A DNA stretch of 64,000 nt from Photobacterium halotolerans DSM 18316. GTDB taxonomy: Bacteria; Pseudomonadota; Gammaproteobacteria; Enterobacterales; Vibrionaceae. Each line of letters starts with the position of its first letter. The first letter of the stretch is position 1. A program made the position numbers and the translations under genes. The notes beneath the pieces were generated by a model. The model was given only the letters and a program-made list of their open reading frames with translations. It made no database searches and was not told the DNA's origin. This document shows, in pieces, positions 10,233 to 19,245 of this stretch. The DNA lies in assembly GCF_000425165.1 (NCBI RefSeq), contig NZ_KE384322.1:92011-156010 (forward strand), read 5' to 3'.

Positions 10233-11392
10233 TGTTAGTACCGCCACCACTGAGCCTGTATGTACACATTCCCTGGTGTGTCCAGAAATGTCCCTACTGC
10301 GACTTCAACTCTCATGCGCTGAAGCACGACATTCCCGAGCTGGATTACATCGACGCTCTGCTTGAGGATCTGGCTATCGATCTTGATCGCTATCTGCTGG
10401 CTGATGGCAGCCGGGCTCTGCACTCCATTTTTATCGGTGGCGGCACCCCGAGCCTGATTTCCGCACCGGAGATCGGACGGCTGCTGGCAGGCATTGAGGC
10501 CAGAATCCCGTTCAGCGACCAGATTGAAATCACCATGGAAGCCAATCCCGGCACAGTGGAAGCCGGCCGGTTTCAGGCTTACCGCGAGGTGGGCGTCAAC
10601 CGGATTTCCATCGGGGTGCAGAGTTTTCAGGATGACAAGCTCAAACGCCTGGGCCGGATTCACGGCAAAGGCGAAGCTGTGCGCGCTGCCGCACTGGCCG
10701 AAGAGGCCGGGCTGAACAGCTTCAATCTGGATCTGATGCATGGCCTGCCGGATCAATCCGTCGAAGATGCCATGTCAGATCTCAGGCAAGCAATCGCCTT
10801 GAATCCGCCGCATCTGTCCTGGTATCAGCTGACTATCGAGCCCAATACGCTGTTCTATTCCAAACCGCCGACCCTGCCGGATGACGATGATCTGTGGGAT
10901 ATTTTCGAACAGGGCCATGTGCTGCTGGCCGAGGCGGGTTATCAGCAGTATGAAATTTCCGGTTACAGCAAACCCGGCATGCAGTGCCAGCACAACCTCA
11001 ATTACTGGCGCTTTGGCGATTACCTTGGCATTGGCTGCGGCGCCCACGGCAAGGTGAGCTTTGCTGACGGCCGCATCACCCGTACCGTGAAAGTGAAGCA
11101 CCCGCGCGGTTATCTCAATCCGCAAAAGGCATATTTGGATCAGGAAACCCAGGTCGGTGATGAAGAGCGGCCGTTTGAGTTTTTCATGAACCGCTTCCGG
11201 TTGCTGGAAGCCTGCCCGAAGCAGGACTATGTCGAGCGGACTGGCCTGTCGCTGGACAGTATTCGCCAGCCGATCAGCTGGGCGCTGGACAAGCAATATC
11301 TGCTGGATCAAGGCGACAGCTGGCAAATCACCGAACAGGGAAAGCTCTTTTTGAATGATTTACTGGCCGCTTTTGTCGAGGAAGACCAGTAA
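10232..11392 (+). CDS. hemW: HemW (radical SAM haem chaperone, formerly coproporphyrinogen oxidase-like)
   Basis: HemW is a radical SAM protein related to HemN that binds and delivers haem rather than acting as an oxidase. The 386-residue sequence has the CX3CX2C cluster motif CVQKCPYCDFNSH near residue 16 and the glycine-rich IFIGGGTPSL. It also has SIGVQSFQDDKLKRLGR and the HemN C-terminal domain. The ATG overlaps the rdgB TGA by one base, so the two are probably coupled. Confidence 0.95.
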   Translation: MLVPPPLSLYVHIPWCVQKCPYCDFNSHALKHDIPELDYIDALLEDLAIDLDRYLLADGSRALHSIFIGGGTPSLISAPEIGRLLAGIEARIPFSDQIEITMEANPGTVEAGRFQAYREVGVNRISIGVQSFQDDKLKRLGRIHGKGEAVRAAALAEEAGLNSFNLDLMHGLPDQSVEDAMSDLRQAIALNPPHLSWYQLTIEPNTLFYSKPPTLPDDDDLWDIFEQGHVLLAEAGYQQYEISGYSKPGMQCQHNLNYWRFGDYLGIGCGAHGKVSFADGRITRTVKVKHPRGYLNPQKAYLDQETQVGDEERPFEFFMNRFRLLEACPKQDYVERTGLSLDSIRQPISWALDKQYLLDQGDSWQITEQGKLFLNDLLAAFVEEDQ

Positions 11393-11461
11393 CAAGGCAA
11401 TTATTCGCTGGCAGCCTGCTGCCAGCGATGGCCACTTGCAGACACAAAAGATCGGGTACGA

Positions 11462-12382
11462 TCAGAAAATAGAGCGGCCAATCCGCTCTGCCAGCAGCTC
11501 CAGTGCGGCGGTGCCGGCCACTGAATTGCCCGAGGCATCCAGCTCGGGCGACCAGACCGCAATCGACATTTCCCCAGGCACAATAGCGACAATACCGCCG
11601 CCAACCCCGGATTTACCCGGCATGCCGACACGATAGGCAAACTCACCGGCACCATCATACAGACCACAGGTTGCCAGCAGTGCATTGATTTGTTTGCTTT
11701 GCGTGGGCGAAATCAGCGGGGTATCTGTGCCCAGTGGCATGCCTTTGTTGGCCAGGTAACTGAAAGTGCGGGCCAGATCAACACAGCTCATTTTAAGCGC
11801 ACAGTAGCCGAAATAATTACCCAGCACAGGCACAACATCGTTTTTGAAATTGCCGAACGCCCGCATCAGATAGGCGATGGCCGCATTGCGATCACTGTGT
11901 TGCATTTCCGATGCTGCCACGTCCTTGTCGTAAGCGACATCCGGGTTACACGCCAGACTGCGCACCAGCTCCAGCATCCGGTACTGCGGCGCTGAGAGGC
12001 GGCTGTGCAGCAGATCCGACACCACCAGCGCACCGGCATTAATGAAAGGGTTACGCGGGATTCCCTGCTCCAGCTCCAGCTGGATCATTGAATTGAACGC
12101 ATGCCCTGACGGCTCTTTACCGACCCGGGACCAGATTTCATCCGCCTCATACAGTGTCATGGCCAGAGTCAGGCTCAGCACTTTGGAGATCGACTGAATT
12201 GAGAAGCCTTCTTCGCTGTCGCCGGCCTGAATAATTTCACCGTCGTTATAGCAGACTGCGATGCCAAGCCTGTTGGCGGGAACCTGTGCCAGCGCAGGGA
12301 TGTAATCCGCGACTTTGCCCTGGCCGATTAAGGGTCTGACTTCATCCAGAATGTCATTCAGCAACTGCTTATTTGGCTTCAT
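11462..12382 (-). CDS. glsB: glutaminase
   Basis: Glutaminase converts glutamine to glutamate and ammonia. The 306-residue protein is of the serine beta-lactamase-like glutaminase family. The catalytic SxxK appears in [12 protein letters not shown] near residue 63, followed by [13 protein letters not shown] and the C-terminal [24 protein letters not shown] ribosome-binding site is present. It is convergent with hemW and separated from trmB upstream by a terminator. Confidence 0.95.
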   Translation of the reverse strand: MKPNKQLLNDILDEVRPLIGQGKVADYIPALAQVPANRLGIAVCYNDGEIIQAGDSEEGFSIQSISKVLSLTLAMTLYEADEIWSRVGKEPSGHAFNSMIQLELEQGIPRNPFINAGALVVSDLLHSRLSAPQYRMLELVRSLACNPDVAYDKDVAASEMQHSDRNAAIAYLMRAFGNFKNDVVPVLGNYFGYCALKMSCVDLARTFSYLANKGMPLGTDTPLISPTQSKQINALLATCGLYDGAGEFAYRVGMPGKSGVGGGIVAIVPGEMSIAVWSPELDASGNSVAGTAALELLAERIGRSIF

Positions 12383-12400
12383 TCACTGTCTCCAGAGGAC

Positions 12401-12428
12401 AAAAAAGCCAACTCAGAGGCTGGCTTTT
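12401..12428 (-). terminator. terminator after trmB
   Basis: Read on the minus strand, AAAAGCCA and TGGCTTTTTT close a hairpin followed by a T run. It lies between trmB and glsB, so glsB has its own promoter. Confidence 0.7.
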
Positions 12429-12498
12429 CAGGCTAATAATGTTTTCGGGTCAACATCTTACTCTATGTTGCTCCTGAATGGCTTTGAACCATAGCACA

Positions 12499-13236
12499 TT
12501 ATTCTGTTCGCGCGAACTTCATATCCCACACACCGTGACCCAGTCGATGCCCGCGGGCTTCAAACTTGGTCAGCGGACGCTCTTCAGGCCGGGGGATATA
12601 ATCGCCATCCTGTGCGGTATTCTCATAACCAGGCGCCGCTTTCATCACATCCACCATGTGTTCTGCGTAATTTTCCCAGTCTGTTGCCATGTGGAAAATA
12701 CCGCCGATTTTCAGCTTTTTACGTACCATTTCCACAAAAGCAGGCTGTACAATGCGGCGCTTATGGTGACGGGCTTTGTGCCACGGATCAGGGAAGAACA
12801 ACTGCACTGTATCCAGGCTGCCATCCGGGATCATATGCTCAAACACTTCAACGGCGTCATGGCACATCACACGCAGATTTGTCAGGCCTTCCGCTTCGGC
12901 GGCCATCAGACAGGCGCCGACGCCAGGGCTGTGCACTTCAATACCGATGAAGTTTTTCTCCGGCGCATTCTTTGCCATCTCAACCAGAGAGGCGCCCATA
13001 CCAAAGCCAATTTCCAGCACCACATGGCCTTCACGGCCATAAACCTCAGTCCAGTTCAGTGCTTGCTTGTCAAAATCGATCCCCATGTTCGCCCAGTTAT
13101 TTTCCAGCGCCAGTTGCTGGCCCTTGGTTAAACGACCTTCACGACGCACAAAGCTGCGGATCTTGCGTACCAGCTTACCGTCTTCTGTGTATTCAGTCAG
13201 AGTGACGTCAGCGTTTGTTCTGGATTCTTGGCTCAT
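12499..13236 (-). CDS. trmB: tRNA (guanine-N7)-methyltransferase TrmB
   Basis: TrmB methylates G46 in the variable loop of tRNAs. The 245 residues include the SAM motif [16 protein letters not shown] near residue 93, the family motif [18 protein letters not shown], and the C-terminal [17 protein letters not shown]. It is divergent from mutY with a 174-bp gap, the same neighbourhood as E. coli trmB (yggH)-mutY. Confidence 0.97.
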   Translation of the reverse strand: MSQESRTNADVTLTEYTEDGKLVRKIRSFVRREGRLTKGQQLALENNWANMGIDFDKQALNWTEVYGREGHVVLEIGFGMGASLVEMAKNAPEKNFIGIEVHSPGVGACLMAAEAEGLTNLRVMCHDAVEVFEHMIPDGSLDTVQLFFPDPWHKARHHKRRIVQPAFVEMVRKKLKIGGIFHMATDWENYAEHMVDVMKAAPGYENTAQDGDYIPRPEERPLTKFEARGHRLGHGVWDMKFARTE

Positions 13237-13410
13237 GGGTCCTTACCTAAAATGTGGAGTGTTTGGCACTAATGGATCCGGCATTATCCAAAGTTCACGG
13301 CCGAGTGCAAGTGCCCTGACAGATTGAAGCCGGCAGCGCTTTGTGTTGCAATCAGCACCGCAGACGCAAACTTGCCTGCACCAATTCGATAATAAAGTGA
13401 GCAATCCCCT

Positions 13411-14472
13411 GTGAGTACTCGTTTTTCTGACGCCATTCTGGTCTGGTACGACAAATATGGCCGCAAAACCCTGCCCTGGCAGCACAACAAAACGCCCTAT
13501 AAAGTCTGGTTGTCTGAAATCATGCTGCAACAGACCCAGGTCGCCACTGTCATTCCCTACTTTGAACGTTTCATGGCGCGCTTCCCTACTGTCAGCGATC
13601 TGGCCGAAGCCGATCAGGACGAGGTTCTGCATCTGTGGACGGGTCTGGGTTATTATGCCCGGGCCCGAAACCTGCACAAAGCCGCAAAGCAGATAGTGTC
13701 TGAACACAATGGTAAGTTCCCGGAAACGATTGAGCAGGTTATGGCCTTGCCAGGCGTGGGTCGTTCCACAGCAGGAGCCGTGCTTTCGTTATCTCTCAAA
13801 CAACATCATCCGATTTTAGACGGCAACGTAAAACGGACGCTGGCCCGTTGCTATGCCATAGAAGGCTGGCCGGGGAAAAAGCCGGTCGAAAACGCCCTGT
13901 GGGAAATTGCCGGGAAGAACACCCCGGCGGAGGGCGTGGAGCGCTACAACCAGGCCATGATGGATATGGGGGCGATGATATGTACCCGCAGCAAGCCAAA
14001 GTGCGAACTCTGCCCGGTGGCCGATCTCTGCCAGGCGAAAGCACAAAGCCGTCAGGCCGATTTTCCGGGTAAGAAGCCCAGGAAAACCCTGCCGGAAAAG
14101 CAGACCTGGTTTGCCATCTTTCAGCATGGCAGTGAAGTCTGGCTGGAACAGCGGCCTCCTGTCGGTATCTGGGGCGGATTATGGTGCTTTCCGCAACACG
14201 ACAGCGAAAATATCCAGCCACTGCTCACCCAGCGCCTTGGCGCGTCGGTATCTGACGCACTGAAGGCTGAGCACCTCAACGCTTTTCGTCATACTTTCAG
14301 TCACTATCATCTCGACATAGTGCCGCTGCGATACCAGCTCACCCAATTGCCATCCATGATCAACGACAGTCACCACGGGCAATGGTATAACCTGCTCAAC
14401 CCACCACAGGTAGGATTAGCCGCCCCCGTGGTACAAATTCTGGAAAGCCTGCGTTACGAGCTTGAATCGTGA
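13411..14472 (+). CDS. mutY: A/G-specific adenine glycosylase MutY
   Basis: MutY removes adenine mispaired with 8-oxoguanine or guanine. The 353-residue protein begins at a GTG. The motif [13 protein letters not shown] holds the catalytic Glu, and the helix-hairpin-helix is [15 protein letters not shown], followed by the catalytic Asp in PILDGNVKR. The 4Fe-4S loop is [17 protein letters not shown] (CX6CX2CX5C). The C-terminal NUDIX-like domain that reads oxoG is present. yggX and mltC follow, as in E. coli. Confidence 0.97.
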   Translation: MSTRFSDAILVWYDKYGRKTLPWQHNKTPYKVWLSEIMLQQTQVATVIPYFERFMARFPTVSDLAEADQDEVLHLWTGLGYYARARNLHKAAKQIVSEHNGKFPETIEQVMALPGVGRSTAGAVLSLSLKQHHPILDGNVKRTLARCYAIEGWPGKKPVENALWEIAGKNTPAEGVERYNQAMMDMGAMICTRSKPKCELCPVADLCQAKAQSRQADFPGKKPRKTLPEKQTWFAIFQHGSEVWLEQRPPVGIWGGLWCFPQHDSENIQPLLTQRLGASVSDALKAEHLNAFRHTFSHYHLDIVPLRYQLTQLPSMINDSHHGQWYNLLNPPQVGLAAPVVQILESLRYELES

Positions 14473-14550
14473 CGGGATAACCGAGAAACTAGTGGAAAGA
14501 AACCAGTGACCAGTCTTTGATGACTGGCAAATAAGCTAACTGAGGATCCC

Positions 14551-14823
14551 ATGAGCCGTACTGTATTTTGTGCCCGACTGAAGAAAGACGCTGAAGGTCT
14601 GGATTTCCAACTGTATCCAGGTGAACTGGGTAAACGTATTTTCGATAACATCTCTAAAGAAGCCTGGGCTGAATGGCAAAGCAAACAGACCATGCTGATC
14701 AACGAAAAGAAACTCAATATGATGGATCCGGAGCACCGCAAGCTGCTGGAAGCAGAAATGGTGAAGTTCCTGTTCGAAGGTCAGGATGTTGTCATCGACG
14801 GTTATACGCCACCGAGCGAGTAA
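14551..14823 (+). CDS. yggX: oxidative damage protection / Fe(II)-trafficking protein YggX
   Basis: This 90-residue YggX-family protein protects Fe-S clusters from oxidation and has been proposed to traffic Fe(II). The start [19 protein letters not shown] with its conserved Cys at residue 6 is typical, as are [18 protein letters not shown] and MLINEKKLN. It lies 78 bp after mutY, whose cluster it may protect. A long hairpin follows before mltC. Confidence 0.95.
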   Translation: MSRTVFCARLKKDAEGLDFQLYPGELGKRIFDNISKEAWAEWQSKQTMLINEKKLNMMDPEHRKLLEAEMVKFLFEGQDVVIDGYTPPSE

Positions 14824-14901
14824 CACTCAGCGCAGGTTTCATGTGCACGAATGTCACGTTCTCAGGCGCCAATGCCTGAAAAACGTACCGTGAACAATAA
14901 T

Positions 14902-14944
14902 AAAATGACATTATTTGCCAAAAGCAAGTGATGTCATTTTTTAT
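14902..14944 (+). terminator. hairpin with T-run between yggX and mltC
   Basis: AAAATGACAT pairs with ATGTCATTTT around a 19-nt loop that has an inner TTGC/GCAA stem, followed by T residues. It has the form of a terminator for yggX. Its 3' arm ends within a few bases of the likely mltC start, so it may also act on mltC translation. Confidence 0.6.
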
Positions 14945-16090
14945 ATGAATAACATGAAAAAAACACTCCTTCTTGCCGTACTGGCACTGAGCCTGAGTGG
15001 CTGCAGCCGTGAATTGATTGAAAATATCTACGGTGTGAATTACGCACCGACCAATCGGTTTGCCAAAAATCTGGCGCCATTGCCCGGACAATTTACCAAA
15101 GATACCGCGGCTCTTGATCGTCTGATCCATAGTTTCAGCGGCCAGGTTAAGCAGCGCTGGGGGGATGATAACGTCCTGATTGCCAGTAAGCGCCATTACG
15201 TCAAATATACCGATGGCTACCAGAGCCGGGCCCATGTCGACTTCGACAAAGGGGTTGTGACCATTGAAACGGTCGCGACCACCAATCCCAAACAGCATCT
15301 GATCAATGCGATCGCAACCACACTGCTCACTCCCGCCGATCCCGCTGAGGTGGATCTGTATTCTGCCCAGGATTTCGCCCTGAGTGGCAGCCCGTTCTTA
15401 CTTGGTCAGGTGCTGGATCAGGATGGAAAGTCCATTGAATGGTCCTGGCGGGCTAAACGCTATGCTGAATATCTGGTCAACAATCAGCTCAAGAAGAAGC
15501 AGGTTCGCTTTCAGCAGGCCTATTACGTCGATATTCCCATGGTGGCAGACCACGTCAGTAAGCGAAGCTACAAATACGCCGACATAGTGCGGGATGCCTC
15601 TCGCCGTTATGGCATTAAAGAAGACCTCATTTACGCCATCATTAAAACTGAAAGCAGCTTCAACCCTTATGCCGTCAGCCCGGCCAATGCCTATGGCCTG
15701 ATGCAGGTTGTGCCGAAAACCGCCGGGGCGGATGTCTTTAAGCTGGTGAAAAAGCAAGCCGGGCAGCCTTCCCCGCAGTATCTGTTTGATCCGGCGAAAA
15801 ATATCGATACAGGCACCGCCTATTTTTACCTGTTGCAAAACCGCTATCTGAAAGAGGTCCGCAACCCGCTGTCGCTGCATTACAGCATGATCTCAGCCTA
15901 CAATGGCGGAACCGGTGGGGTGTTGAGCGCGTTCAACCGTAACCGCAAACGGGCGATGCAGGATTTAAACCAGCTGCAGCCGAATCAGGTTTATTGGGCG
16001 TTAACAAACAAGCATCCCAAAGCAGAAGCTCGTCGTTATTTAGAGAAAGTGACCCGCTATCAGAAAGAGTTTCATAACGGAAAAATCTGA
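14945..16090 (+). CDS. mltC: membrane-bound lytic murein transglycosylase C
   Basis: MltC is an outer-membrane lipoprotein that cleaves peptidoglycan to 1,6-anhydromuramyl products. Starting at MNNMKK the protein has 381 residues, with lipobox LSLSGC. An N-terminal MltC domain (LIENIYGVNYAPTNRF) is followed by an SLT domain with catalytic Glu in IIKTESSFNPYAVSPANAYG and the motif MQVVPKTAG. The start is uncertain: ATG at 14945 or at 14954 is possible, and neither has a clear ribosome-binding site. A TTG further upstream lies inside the preceding hairpin. Confidence 0.93.
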   Translation: MNNMKKTLLLAVLALSLSGCSRELIENIYGVNYAPTNRFAKNLAPLPGQFTKDTAALDRLIHSFSGQVKQRWGDDNVLIASKRHYVKYTDGYQSRAHVDFDKGVVTIETVATTNPKQHLINAIATTLLTPADPAEVDLYSAQDFALSGSPFLLGQVLDQDGKSIEWSWRAKRYAEYLVNNQLKKKQVRFQQAYYVDIPMVADHVSKRSYKYADIVRDASRRYGIKEDLIYAIIKTESSFNPYAVSPANAYGLMQVVPKTAGADVFKLVKKQAGQPSPQYLFDPAKNIDTGTAYFYLLQNRYLKEVRNPLSLHYSMISAYNGGTGGVLSAFNRNRKRAMQDLNQLQPNQVYWALTNKHPKAEARRYLEKVTRYQKEFHNGKI

Positions 16091-16201
16091 TACAGAGTAA
16101 TAACTTTGCGCTCAATGGCCGGAATAACGCCGACTCCTGAACCTCAGCGAACAAAAAGCGAGCAAGCAATCGACATTCGCACTTTTTTATGGAAAAAGGT
16201 A

Positions 16202-16230
16202 TTGACGATGAAGGCCAAAACCCGTTTAAT
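16202..16230 (+). promoter_or_regulatory. sigma-70 promoter of tRNA array 1
   Basis: TTGACG (16202-16207) and TTTAAT (16225-16230) are spaced by 17 bp. They are followed by the GC-rich discriminator GCGCTCCG just before the first tRNA, a form typical of stringently controlled stable-RNA promoters. Array 2 has the same -35, -10 and spacing. Confidence 0.8.
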
Positions 16231-16241
16231 AGCGCTCCGTT

Positions 16242-16317
16242 GCCTCGATAGCTCAGTCGGTAGAGCAGAGGATTGAAAATCCTCGTGTCGGTGGTTCGAT
16301 TCCGCCTCGAGGCACCA
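16242..16317 (+). tRNA. tRNA-Phe (GAA), array 1 copy 1
   Basis: A 76-nt tRNA with acceptor GCCTCGA/TCGAGGC, anticodon loop TTGAAAA (GAA) and encoded CCA. It is followed by a CACCATA/TATGGTG hairpin in the spacer. Confidence 0.97.
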
Positions 16318-16360
16318 TATTTCCTTATGGTGTTCTGGTAACGTCATAATGCAGGACAAT

Positions 16361-16436
16361 TCCCCCTTAGTTCAGTCGGTAGAACGGCGGACTGTTAATC
16401 CGTATGTCGCTGGTTCAAGTCCAGCAGGGGGAGCCA
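16361..16436 (+). tRNA. tRNA-Asn (GTT), array 1 copy 1
   Basis: A 76-nt tRNA with acceptor TCCCCCT/AGGGGGA, anticodon loop CTGTTAA (GTT) and encoded CCA. Tail element 1 follows directly. Confidence 0.97.
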
Positions 16437-16466
16437 ATTAAATGCATTGCTTAACTGCAGTGTATG

Positions 16467-16542
16467 TCCTCCAAACTGGTAAGCACTATGTGCTCAATGT
16501 CGCTGGCCTGGCCGGCCGCGTTAAGTCCAGCAGGGGGAGCCA
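16467..16542 (+). repeat. tRNA-tail element 1 (Asn type)
   Basis: This 76-nt tRNA-like remnant ends in an exact copy of the tRNA-Asn 3' end, CCA included. TCCTCC at 16467 can pair with GGGGGA as a degenerate acceptor. A perfect hairpin AGCAC-TAT-GTGCT (16482-16494) stands where the anticodon arm should be. The GCTGG/CCAGC T-stem encloses an enlarged loop with the core CCTGGCCGG (16507-16515). There is no anticodon, so it is not a working tRNA. It is nearly duplicated at 16994-17082. Confidence 0.8.
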
Positions 16543-16551
16543 AATTCGTGT

Positions 16552-16627
<76 letters not shown>

Positions 16628-16661
16628 TTTATTTAGAGTGAAGCAGTTAATGCTTTGCCCT

Positions 16662-16737
16662 GCCTCGATAGCTCAGTCGGTAGAGCAGAGGATTGAAAAT
16701 CCTCGTGTCGGTGGTTCGATTCCGCCTCGAGGCACCA
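16662..16737 (+). tRNA. tRNA-Phe (GAA), array 1 copy 2
   Basis: Identical in sequence to the tRNA-Phe at 16242. A Phe-type tail element follows immediately. Confidence 0.97.
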
Positions 16738-16749
16738 TATTTAAAAACT

Positions 16750-16846
16750 TATGGTGCTACAAAGCAGCAACGATATCTGTTTGTCGCGATGCGACAACGT
16801 GTCGGTCCCTGGCCGGGCGCGGTAGATTCCGCCTCGAGGCACCATA
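16750..16846 (+). repeat. tRNA-tail element 2 (Phe type)
   Basis: The last 20 nt before 16844 repeat the tRNA-Phe 3' end (ATTCCGCCTCGAGGCACCA). A perfect hairpin TTGTCGC-GAT-GCGACAA (16781-16797) replaces the anticodon arm. Then comes GTGTCGGT as in tRNA-Phe, and the core CCTGGCCGG (16808-16816) sits in the T-arm. The whole is bounded by TATGGTGC (16750) and its complement GCACCATA (16839). No usable anticodon is present. Confidence 0.75.
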
Positions 16847-16887
16847 TTATTTTATGGTGTTTTGTTGACACTATAAAGCAAGACAAT

Positions 16888-16963
16888 TCCCCCTTAGTTC
16901 AGTCGGTAGAACGGCGGACTGTTAATCCGTATGTCGCTGGTTCAAGTCCAGCAGGGGGAGCCA
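16888..16963 (+). tRNA. tRNA-Asn (GTT), array 1 copy 2
   Basis: Identical in sequence to the tRNA-Asn at 16361. The flanking spacers are also duplicated, so a tRNA-Asn plus tail-element module was copied. Confidence 0.97.
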
Positions 16964-16993
16964 ATTAAATGCATTGCTTAATTGCAGTGTATA

Positions 16994-17082
16994 TCCTCCA
17001 AACTGGTAAGCACTATGTGCTCAATGTCGCTGGCCTGGCCGGCCGCACCTAGTCGGCCACGTTAAGTCCAGCAGGGGAGCCA
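16994..17082 (+). repeat. tRNA-tail element 3 (Asn type, longer)
   Basis: It matches element 1 through the triloop hairpin and the CCTGGCCGG core (17034-17042), but has about 13 extra bases that add a second hairpin GGCCG/CGGCC in the T-loop insertion. It ends in GTTAAGTCCAGCAGG and then GGAGCCA, one G shorter than tRNA-Asn. The upstream spacer is also shared with element 1. Confidence 0.78.
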
Positions 17083-17114
17083 AACAGCAAAACGAAGATG
17101 TTAATCTTTGTTCT

Positions 17115-17190
17115 GCCTCGATAGCTCAGTCGGTAGAGCAGAGGATTGAAAATCCTCGTGTCGGTGGTTCGATTCCGCCTCGAGGCACCA
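17115..17190 (+). tRNA. tRNA-Phe (GAA), array 1 copy 3
   Basis: Identical to the other tRNA-Phe copies. Only 6 bp separate it from the next tRNA-Asn, against 43 bp in the first pair. Confidence 0.97.
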
Positions 17191-17196
17191 TACAAT

Positions 17197-17272
17197 TCCC
17201 CCTTAGTTCAGTCGGTAGAACGGCGGACTGTTAATCCGTATGTCGCTGGTTCAAGTCCAGCAGGGGGAGCCA
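17197..17272 (+). tRNA. tRNA-Asn (GTT), array 1 copy 3
   Basis: Identical to the other tRNA-Asn copies. It is the last intact tRNA of the array and is followed 9 bp later by a terminator. Confidence 0.97.
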
Positions 17273-17281
17273 CTTCAGAAG

Positions 17282-17310
17282 CCCTGGTCGAAAGACCGGG
17301 GTTTTTCTTT
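17282..17310 (+). terminator. terminator of tRNA array 1
   Basis: CCCTGGTC and GACCGGGG close an 8-bp stem on a GAAA tetraloop, followed by TTTTTCTTT. An exact second copy follows tail element 4. Confidence 0.9.
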
Positions 17311-17387
17311 ATGCGTCCCTTTAAACGTCTCTACCCAGCGTTATTATCCCCTCGCCAACAATCCATCACCCGACATCCCGACATATT

Positions 17388-17448
17388 GAATGCTACGCAT
17401 TCATTGTCGCTGGCCTGGCCGGCCACGTTAACTCCAGCAGGAGAGCCA
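17388..17448 (+). repeat. tRNA-tail element 4 (Asn type, diverged)
   Basis: It has the hairpin GAATGC-TAC-GCATTC (17388-17402), the linker ATTGTCGCTGG, the core CCTGGCCGG (17414-17422) and a mutated Asn 3' end (ACTCCAGCAGGAGAGCCA). It lies beyond the first terminator and is followed by a second copy of that terminator, so the duplicated unit included tRNA 3' end plus terminator. Confidence 0.7.
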
Positions 17449-17457
17449 CTTCAGAAG

Positions 17458-17486
17458 CCCTGGTCGAAAGACCGGGGTTTTTCTTT
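17458..17486 (+). terminator. duplicate terminator after tail element 4
   Basis: Same stem, GAAA loop and T-tract as the terminator at 17282, with the same upstream CTTCAGAAG. This shows a tandem duplication of the array end. Confidence 0.85.
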
Positions 17487-17802
17487 ATCTGCCTCCCTGA
17501 CATCTGCCTGCCCGTAAAGGTGCATCTCTATCTGGCAGGTTGCCCAAACATGTTGTATCGCCTCCTGCTCGCTTTTTATCACCCCCGATGAGTGGTTCAT
17601 GTGTTTTTTATCAATTAACTACAGCTGCAGTGGCTAATCAAAACCGGCTTTTACTCCCAAGTATTTAATACGCGATGCAAATTATGATGCAAGATTTTGA
17701 GTCACTTCCCTTCTTTACATTCTTTGATTTGCCTGTTGAACACTCCTCGTCCAAACCCTTAAATGCAATCACGCACTATTAAACTTGTTTTAAGGAGAGA
17801 AA
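17487..17802. other. intergenic region before the LPMO gene
   Basis: These 316 bp hold no credible gene. The last 150 bp are AT-rich and probably contain the LPMO promoter. I could not single out one -35/-10 pair. A TTAAGGAGAG ribosome-binding site ends the region. Confidence 0.6.
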
Positions 17803-18969
17803 ATGTTGGTTCAATACGCCTCATGGAGGAAAGGGCTGCTGTGTCTTGGCATCACCTCAGTGCTCAGCTCACTGTCAGCCACGGCCCACGCCCATGGATA
17901 TATGGACTATCCGCCGGCCAGACAGGAAATCTGCGATCGTGACGGGGGTTACTGGGATTCAACAGACGGCTCTACCATTCCAAACGCCGCCTGCCGCGCC
18001 GCCTTTTTGCAATCGGGCTGGTACCCTTTTATCCAGAAGCCTGAATTTTCCCGGCTGGTCTCAGATTACAATAATCAGACGGCGGTCGAGCAAGCCCTTC
18101 CTGATGGCTCGCTTTGTTCAGGTGCCGATAATAAAAAATCCGGCATCGATCTCCCCTCCCCTTACTGGCAGAAAACTCTGGTGGAGCTCACTGACAATGG
18201 TCAGCTGACACTGCTCTACCGGGCTGAAACACCACATAGCCCCAGCTTCTGGAAGTTTTATCTGAGCAAACCTGGCTTTGACAGCGCGGCACAAGCGCTT
18301 GCCTGGGCTGATCTGGATCTGGTGGCAGAGTTTGGTAATGTGCCCACTACCACAATTAATGGCCTCAAGTATTACCAGATGACCATCACCCTGCCGACGG
18401 ATCGTACCGGTGATGCCGTGCTGTTTACACGCTGGCAGCGCGCAGACCCGGCAGGGGAAGGTTTCTATAACTGTAGTGATATCCGCTTTGCAGGTACAGA
18501 CAGCGGACAACCGGATAGCTGGACCAGCGCGGGCGCTTATGTCAAAGCAACAGATCTGGCCCAGCCCGGTGAGTCAGCCTGGTTCCGTATTTTTGACCAC
18601 AATGGCCAGGAAACCGTCTCAGAGCAGTTAGCCATTACCACCGCCAATCAGTCTCAGGCTGTCTGGGCCGAAACGCTGGCTGCCACAGTCAATCAGGCTT
18701 ATCCGCAAATGGTGCAGGTCGGCAAGCAAGACACTAACGGCGCCATTGCTTTTGATACTCAGGATCTCTTTGGCAATCAGGTTTACCTGAAAAATCAGGG
18801 ATACACCTACCAGCTGGATATCAAAGTGGTTCCGGCGGCCCCTGAGTGGCTCGCGAGTCAGGTGTATGTGGCCGGCGACAAAGTCATCTATCAGGGCCAG
18901 CTCTACACGGCGAAATGGTGGACGAAAGGCGATCAGCCCGGTCAGGCCGATGTCTGGCAGTTAAACTAA
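17803..18969 (+). CDS. secreted AA10 lytic polysaccharide monooxygenase, GbpA-like, with C-terminal CBM5/12
   Basis: This is a secreted copper monooxygenase that probably oxidises chitin. The signal peptide ends ...ATAHA, leaving His as the first mature residue (HGYMDYPPARQE), the copper-binding histidine brace start. The AA10 domain runs to about residue 230 and includes the second brace His in ETPHSPSFWKFY. A GbpA-type second domain follows. The last 45 residues form a chitin-binding CBM5/12 (APEWLASQVYVAGDKVIYQG, then LYTAKWWTKGDQP). At 388 residues it is shorter than V. cholerae GbpA (about 485), apparently lacking one middle domain. Confidence 0.9.
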   Translation: MLVQYASWRKGLLCLGITSVLSSLSATAHAHGYMDYPPARQEICDRDGGYWDSTDGSTIPNAACRAAFLQSGWYPFIQKPEFSRLVSDYNNQTAVEQALPDGSLCSGADNKKSGIDLPSPYWQKTLVELTDNGQLTLLYRAETPHSPSFWKFYLSKPGFDSAAQALAWADLDLVAEFGNVPTTTINGLKYYQMTITLPTDRTGDAVLFTRWQRADPAGEGFYNCSDIRFAGTDSGQPDSWTSAGAYVKATDLAQPGESAWFRIFDHNGQETVSEQLAITTANQSQAVWAETLAATVNQAYPQMVQVGKQDTNGAIAFDTQDLFGNQVYLKNQGYTYQLDIKVVPAAPEWLASQVYVAGDKVIYQGQLYTAKWWTKGDQPGQADVWQLN

Positions 18970-18978
18970 CCGGATTCT

Positions 18979-19012
18979 GGGTGGTATGGGCTGTAAAATA
19001 CCACCCTTTGTT
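18979..19012 (+). terminator. terminator after the LPMO gene
   Basis: GGGTGGTAT and ATACCACCC form a 9-bp stem around a 10-nt loop, followed by TTTGTT. Confidence 0.6.
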
Positions 19013-19245
19013 CGCTCTGCAGCACCTGCCCTTACCAGCCCGGAACACTATTGTTATATCAATCAGTAACCATAGTTCACTCAAAAGGTAAATAGCTAAA
19101 ACTTATCCTCTTAAGCCAGATCATGTTTTGTCACTTTCCTTCTCTGAACGTTTCGCAACCTGAATTACTATTTTTTTACGATGAAAAATAACTCCTCCTT
19201 ACCGCATGTCAGGAGGCCTCTTATGCATTACCAAGAGAGCAGGGA

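Noticed and set aside
16520..16530. GTTAAGT in the tRNA-tail elements resembles the integron attC core GTTRRRY
   Set aside because: The heptamer is short and expected by chance. The paired RYYYAAC end and a cassette ORF are missing, and element 4 breaks the pattern.
16638..17517. Plus-strand frames across tRNA array 1 (76, 91 and 123 codons)
   Set aside because: They are translations of tRNA genes and tail elements, not proteins.
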